In this document: positions 60,007-64,000 of the stretch, piece after piece
Numbering within the stretch: position 1 is the stretch's first letter
Layout: the number at the start of each line of letters is the position of its first letter
Source: Puffinus mauretanicus
Lineage: Eukaryota; Chordata; Aves; Procellariiformes; Procellariidae
Assembly (NCBI GenBank): GCA_023333565.1
Contig: JAJKFH010003936.1
Coordinates: 248,001-312,000 of the forward strand
DNA length: 64,000 nt
Direction of reading: 5' to 3'
Program-made: the position numbers and the translations under genes
Notes under the pieces: model-generated
Databases searched by the model: none
What the model was told of the DNA's origin: nothing
What the model saw: only the letters and a program-made list of their open reading frames with translations

Positions 60007-60152
60007 CTGACTCCTTTTCAGCATCTGATTCCGAAACTTCATCTTCTTCAGCTTCTTCCTCTTCTTCAGAACTAGAACTGCTAGAGTCCTTGTTCTCTTC
60101 CTCCATTTCCATGGACTTCAGCGTGTCTTCCTCATATAGAATCTTCTCTTTG
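60007..60152 (-). CDS. PPP1R12B: PPP1R12B exon (Ser-run and acidic tract)
   Basis: 146 nt, phase 2 in (completing AAC, Asn) and phase 1 out. It encodes NKEKILYEEDTLKSMEMEEE, then NKD, six serines, five glutamates, AEEDEVSESDAEKES. The acceptor is TATCTTGCAG and the donor is GTAAGA. Human MYPT2 has the same order: KEKMLYEEE, MEEENKE, six serines, glutamate run, SESETEKE. MYPT1 has a related but shorter acidic patch at this point. The bird copy extends the acidic tract slightly. Confidence 0.95.
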
Positions 60153-61377
60153 CTGCAAGATATAGAAATTTTAAGGACTATCAGGCAAGCAAGTTATTTC
60201 TGAGTTCTACTTCTCAGGAACACATAGACATGATTTGCTACACATAGAATGAGCAAAAGGACAAAATCCATTTACAGACTCAACACCCCAGCACTTCCAG
60301 CACTGCCCATTTGCCATGGATTCCAATGCCAGTCTCCCATTTCCTAAATTTGCAAGCATTTCTCGGTCCAAAAATATGTGGTGTCAAATTGATGCTCAGC
60401 AAGAGCAGAAGCGGGGGGACTAAGCACCAGCCCAACTCCTTGTTCTACCATTCAGTGGGTACATTAAGAAACAGCTAAAATTGTATTTGAGAGAGCTCAA
60501 ATTTAAAAGAAACCACAAAATGAACATGAAGAGCAGTGAACTTTTAAACCAGCTGAGGCCAGCTGACTGCTAACAGATGAAGCTGGTCTCCTATTACTCT
60601 CTGTGCAGCCTCTTTTCAACAAAGAGAATCATAGAATAATAGAATCATAGAATAGTTTGGGTTGGAAGGGACCTTTAGAGGTCATCTAGTCCACCCTCCC
60701 CTGCTGTGGGCAGGGACATCTTCAACCAGATCAGGGTGCTCAGAGCCCCGTCCAACCTGACCTTGAATATTTCCAGGGATGGGGCATCTACCACCTCTCT
60801 GGGCAACCTGTGCCAGTGTCTCACCACCCTCAATGTAAAAAATTTCTTCCTTATAGCTGGTCTAAATCTACCGTCTTTTAGTTTAAAACCATTCCCCCTT
60901 GTCCTGTCGCAACAGGCCCCGCTAAAAAGTTTGCCATCTTTCTTGTAAGCCCCCCTTAAGTACTGAAAGGCCACAATAAGGTCTCCCCAAAGCCTTCTCT
61001 TCTCCAGGCTGAACAACCCCAACTCTCTCAGCCTTTCCTCACAGCAGAGCTGTTCCATCCCCCGGATCATTTTCGTGGCCTTCTCTGGACCCGCTCCAAC
61101 AGGTCCATGTCTTTCTTGTGCTGAGGGCTCCAGAGTTGGACGCAGCACTGCAGGGGGGGTCTCACCAGAGCAGAGCAGAGGGGCAGAATCCCCTCCCTCG
61201 TCCTGCTGGCCACGCTGCTGGTGATGCAGCCCAAGACACGGTTGGCCTTCGGGGCTGCGAGTGCACATTGCCAGCTCATGTCCAGCTTTTCCCAAGTCCT
61301 TCCCGGCAGGGCTGCTCTCCATCCCTTCATCCCCCAGCCTGTGCTGACACCGGGGGTATCAGAGGAAAGAGACGTAC
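60153..61377 (-). other. PPP1R12B: PPP1R12B intron largely filled by CR1
   Basis: A 1.2-kb intron. About 60 percent is the CR1 copy at 60626-61357. The remaining 0.47 kb (60153-60625) is unremarkable single-copy-looking sequence. Confidence 0.75.
60626..61357 (-). mobile_element. CR1 LINE, 5'-truncated, about 0.73 kb
   Basis: Avian CR1 non-LTR retrotransposon remnant, with its sense strand on the minus strand, the same direction as PPP1R12B. Its 3' end is at about 60626-60655 and carries the ATTCTATGATTCT-type tail. The body contains the CR1 3' region (minus strand: GGTTGGA-like, TAGATGACCTCTAAAGGTCC). Identity to the copy at 26334-27149 continues up to about 61357 and then stops, which marks the 5' truncation. 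Open frames in it (for example 215 codons at 60675-61322) are repeat-derived. The break with the older copy lies about 20 nt from the splice donor at 61377. Confidence 0.95.
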
Positions 61378-61457
61378 TTGGTGAAGAGTCCGCTTTGAGG
61401 CTTGCCATTCATGTCAGCTTCAATTAGCTTATTCCTTGTCTCCTTCTCACTTCGCAA
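61378..61457 (-). CDS. PPP1R12B: PPP1R12B exon (post-ankyrin linker)
   Basis: 80 nt, phase 0 in and phase 2 out. It encodes LRSEKETRNKLIEADMNGKP followed by QSGLFT plus AA of a split Asn codon. The acceptor is TTTTTGACAG and the donor is GTACGT, which is usable but not the consensus GTAAGT. Human MYPT2 reads LRSEKETRNKLIESDLN at this place. A CR1 LINE begins only about 20 nt into the downstream intron, which is unusually close to the splice site. Confidence 0.93.
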
Positions 61458-63971
61458 CTGTCAAAAAGTCCAAGAAGATTGGAGAAAGAATGAAAAGAGA
61501 CATCCTAACAAGCCACCTTAGCACAATCCAATAATAAGGGTTATATCCCATACCTTGTTAAGCATAAGGTCATCCAACCTCATTAAATGAAAAATACCGT
61601 GGATTTGTTTAACAAGCCAATTCAACAGATGCACATCTGCAAGAGCACTGCGTGTCTTGGGCTAGAGCTCCATGAGGGCACAACTACACACCCAGCGTGT
61701 CCTTAGACTCCAGCTGCAATTTAGTAAAACCTTCAGAGAGGTCTGCAGCAGCCCCTGCTGAGACCGAGTCAAATCCTGACTTCCACAGTACCCCCTGCAT
61801 CAGCCCACGACAGACACAGCGCTGGAGGTCTGTCCACACGTGTTTGTATGCCTATGAAATCAGGCTAGATTCAGTTAAAAATTTGCGGCCTTTTTAGCTA
61901 TTATTTACTTGCTCTCAGGGGAAAGCATTCAAGCATGCCCCGTACAGGCAACCGATGGATCTCCCAGGAGGATGGGTCACTTCTTAAATCTCTCAAATGC
62001 CAGCGTTAAGTCATCGCACAAGAATACCTGTGATCACCACAGCAAGTGAAATATTTTGCCCAGAGAGCAGCAATATTAATTTTGTCACCACTGATGGACA
62101 AAACAGTAACCAAAAAATTGTTTCAGTACCTTCTAGAAGCACAGACACAGTTGAGGTAGAAAAAGGGAGGCTCACTCCCTACTGCCTGGTAGAAAAAGCA
62201 ATTAGAGGCTCACTTTTAAGGCTGTCTCTTTTGTGTCATGTCTAGCCTAGTTATTCTTCCTCTTTTGACAGGAGCTGACACCAGGCACAAGAAGCAAAAG
62301 CTGTGCAAATTCTGAATGTGGGAAAAGCTACATGGAGTCCAGTGAAGAGCCAAAATTTGGGGTACAGCATGTTGTTAAATAGAACAAACTGCTGGAGCGC
62401 AAAAGGAAGTGCAGGAAACAGCCTGCTCCATTCACAGGTAATTCAGAGACTGCAAAAAAAAAATCCAAACCCAAATCAAATTAATTGCTTCCAGCAAACA
62501 AAATCCCCTCTTCTCTCCAATAACAGCAGCAAATCTTTTAGCAAGGATGGCATACTGTTCCGCTACAAGCCTTAGATTAAAAAAAAAAAAATCTGATTTT
62601 AGAGCCATTTTCAAAGTGAAATTATGTACTCAGGGGAATGTTGTGGAACTGCCTATTTCATCCTTAACAAATGTAAGTTTTCTATTTTAAGTGATAAAAA
62701 TGGCACATGATAAGCACACATGATAAAATGGCATGTCTATTAAAAAAATCATATCCACTAAAAAAAAAAGTGTGACAAAATCTGGATTCTTCTCTTCTTC
62801 CCAGTTCTACTATAGCTTGCTACACTAATTCAATAAGTGGAGAAGGTCTTTATATAGCGCTACTATATAGAGAACAAGGGGGGTTGCTAGCCCCTGTGAA
62901 GCAAGCCTAAAAATGGGCTAGCACCGATCCAAAAAAATTCTTGTCGTTGTTTTGCTTTTTCTTTTTCTTTTCTTCTGAGGAGTGCAGTTATCTGCAGAAT
63001 CCTAGTGTAGTGAGATAGGAGGAAATCCAGAATACAACACTGATAGTATTTATCAACACCTCATTTAGGGAGAGGCTGATTAATTTTTAAAAAGTTTCTG
63101 TGAATGTTAAGGATGCTATTTAAGGATGACAGCAGCTGTGTTATGATCAGAGCTTGAGTTCTACTACCCACATTGTCAGTTCCTCAAAATACTTTACTGG
63201 GTGTTATCAGCAGTTCTCATTACGTCTGTGTCTGAATCCAACATTTTAAATGATACTTACTGATTCTTATTTTTTTAAAGAAGGTTGGTTTGTTTTTTGG
63301 AAGCAGCCAAATGAGGTAATTGAGTCGACCAGATGAAATAGGAAAAAATACAATCCAAAAACAACTTTCTGGCTTGATGACTGGCTTTACTTTGATCTTT
63401 TTGCTTTCCTTTTTTATGCCAACTTTCTTCCAATATCTCTATTGCATTATGAAATGGCAATTTAATATGGTTGTGAAATCACCAATTTTTTTAGTCCAGA
63501 ATTCCCTGAAGTTTATAATTTCTTCTCACTCAATCAAAAGTCTCTCTATTGTAAGAAATGCAGACATGGTAACAGATCTGTTTCTCAACACTGACAGCAT
63601 ATTTCCTTAGATGCAAACACAAAGTTGACTTGGGTAATCGCTCATTAAGAAAAGAGCAGTTTGACACTAGAGAGCTTGCCAGCTAACAAAAGTAACTGCA
63701 GAATAAGAACAATTCCAAAGATGAACTATACATTCCTTACCAGTTTACATAACTCTGCATGTCAGCACGCTACTGACCTTCTTGATGCAGTCATCCAGTT
63801 TTCTAGATTTCTAGCTATTAAAAATATCGGTGTAATTAAAGATCCCAAATGACTAACAAAAAAAATAGCTGGGCCTCAGCTTCCTGCGTCTGTTGACGCC
63901 ATATGTCTTAGAGAACACCCGTGCGTGAAAAGGAAATTGGAGAGGTGGAAAATGATCTGCCAGAAACTCAC
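61458..63971 (-). other. PPP1R12B: PPP1R12B intron
   Basis: A 2.5-kb AT-rich intron. It holds short poly-A/T runs (62452-62462, 62579-62591, 62760-62769) and a small perfect inverted repeat TATATAG/CTATATA near 62852-62870. No other coding signal or identifiable mobile element was seen. Confidence 0.7.
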
Positions 63972-64000
63972 CACAGTCTGTTTCTTCTGCAGCATTTCCA
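63972..64000 (-). CDS. PPP1R12B: PPP1R12B exon, 3' part only (end of ankyrin-proximal region)
   Basis: This exon is cut by the window edge. The visible 29 nt read (x)EMLQKKQTV and end at a donor GTGAGT (63971-63966), phase 0. Human MYPT2 has LLQKKQNV here, directly after the ankyrin repeats that dock PP1c. The next exon continues with LRSEKE, which confirms the junction. Only nine full codons are visible, so the call rests mainly on the frame match to the following exon. Confidence 0.85.

Larger units (their letters stand above)
11313..64000 (-). other. PPP1R12B: PPP1R12B (MYPT2) gene, partial, 15 exons in window
   Basis: This is the gene-level span. PPP1R12B targets the PP1 catalytic subunit to myosin and so drives dephosphorylation of the myosin regulatory light chain in striated and smooth muscle. 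Fourteen minus-strand exons join in one continuous frame (a split codon plus 582 codons), each with AG acceptor and GT donor. Diagnostic stretches such as SWRLGLRKTGSHNMLSEVA, SSSSPRISALLDNK and GVTLTDLQEAERTFSRSRAE match human MYPT2 as I remember it better than MYPT1. Both ends are missing: the ankyrin/PP1-docking N-terminus is above 64000, and the coiled coil/leucine zipper is not seen and presumably lies below 1. A fifteenth exon at 11313-11414 starts the short sm-M20 isoform. Confidence 0.95.

Noticed and set aside
60675..61322. 215-codon minus-strand open frame
   Set aside because: It lies wholly within the CR1 LINE 3' region. Similar frames occur in the CR1 copy at 26334-27149, so it is repeat-derived, not a gene.
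1..64000. Bacterial-type systems (operons, CRISPR, toxin-antitoxin, prophage)
   Set aside because: The window is vertebrate intron/exon sequence with avian CR1 repeats. No spaced direct-repeat array, ribosome-binding-site-led gene series or phage gene was present.

Overview
The window is nuclear DNA from a bird. Three interspersed repeats are avian CR1 LINEs, recognised by the 3' consensus that reads gttggactagatgacctctaaaggtcccttccaaccc (shown in pieces in the features) and by terminal ATTCTATGATTCT units. The protein-coding signal consists of short exons with GT/AG junctions, separated by long AT-rich introns. No prokaryotic operon, CRISPR, phage or IS structure is visible. I cannot name the species.

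Nearly everything belongs to one gene on the minus strand: PPP1R12B (MYPT2), a myosin phosphatase targeting subunit. Fourteen consecutive coding exons run from 64000 down to 25903. They join in one frame without a break: 1,748 nt, a split codon plus 582 codons. The encoded part starts just after the ankyrin repeats. It runs through the Ser/Glu-rich acidic segment, the long Ser/Thr-rich middle, the first inhibitory phosphorylation site (RRST) and the second basic site (KERRRGTG), and ends at a short acidic exon. The ankyrin/PP1-binding N-terminus lies above coordinate 64000. The C-terminal coiled coil and leucine zipper were not found and probably lie below coordinate 1.

A fifteenth exon, 11313-11414 on the minus strand, is the alternative first exon of the small smooth-muscle isoform (sm-M20). 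It starts [16 protein letters not shown] and ends at a good donor in the same phase as the exon at 25903. It lies inside the last long intron. On its upstream side (higher coordinates) are AT-rich homeodomain/MEF2-like sites, a CpG-rich block, a homopurine tract and one perfect CArg-type SRF site. Together these look like an internal promoter.

Layout by coordinate: 1-11312, intron, no exon found; 11313-11414, sm-M20 first exon; 11415-12850, candidate internal promoter; 12850-25902, intron; 25903-30627, five clustered exons around the two phosphorylation sites; 30628-43632, a 13-kb intron with old repeats and an inverted repeat; 43633-44557, two 186-nt exons, one of which looks like the MYPT2 counterpart of the MYPT1 central-insert cassette; 44558-52841, three central exons; 52842-64000, the acidic-region exons, with a CR1 inserted about 20 nt from one splice donor. 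I found no independent gene, tRNA or rRNA. The most interesting points are the probable cassette exon, the internal sm-M20 promoter, a 26-bp exact direct repeat in one intron, and two tryptophan losses near the second phosphorylation site.
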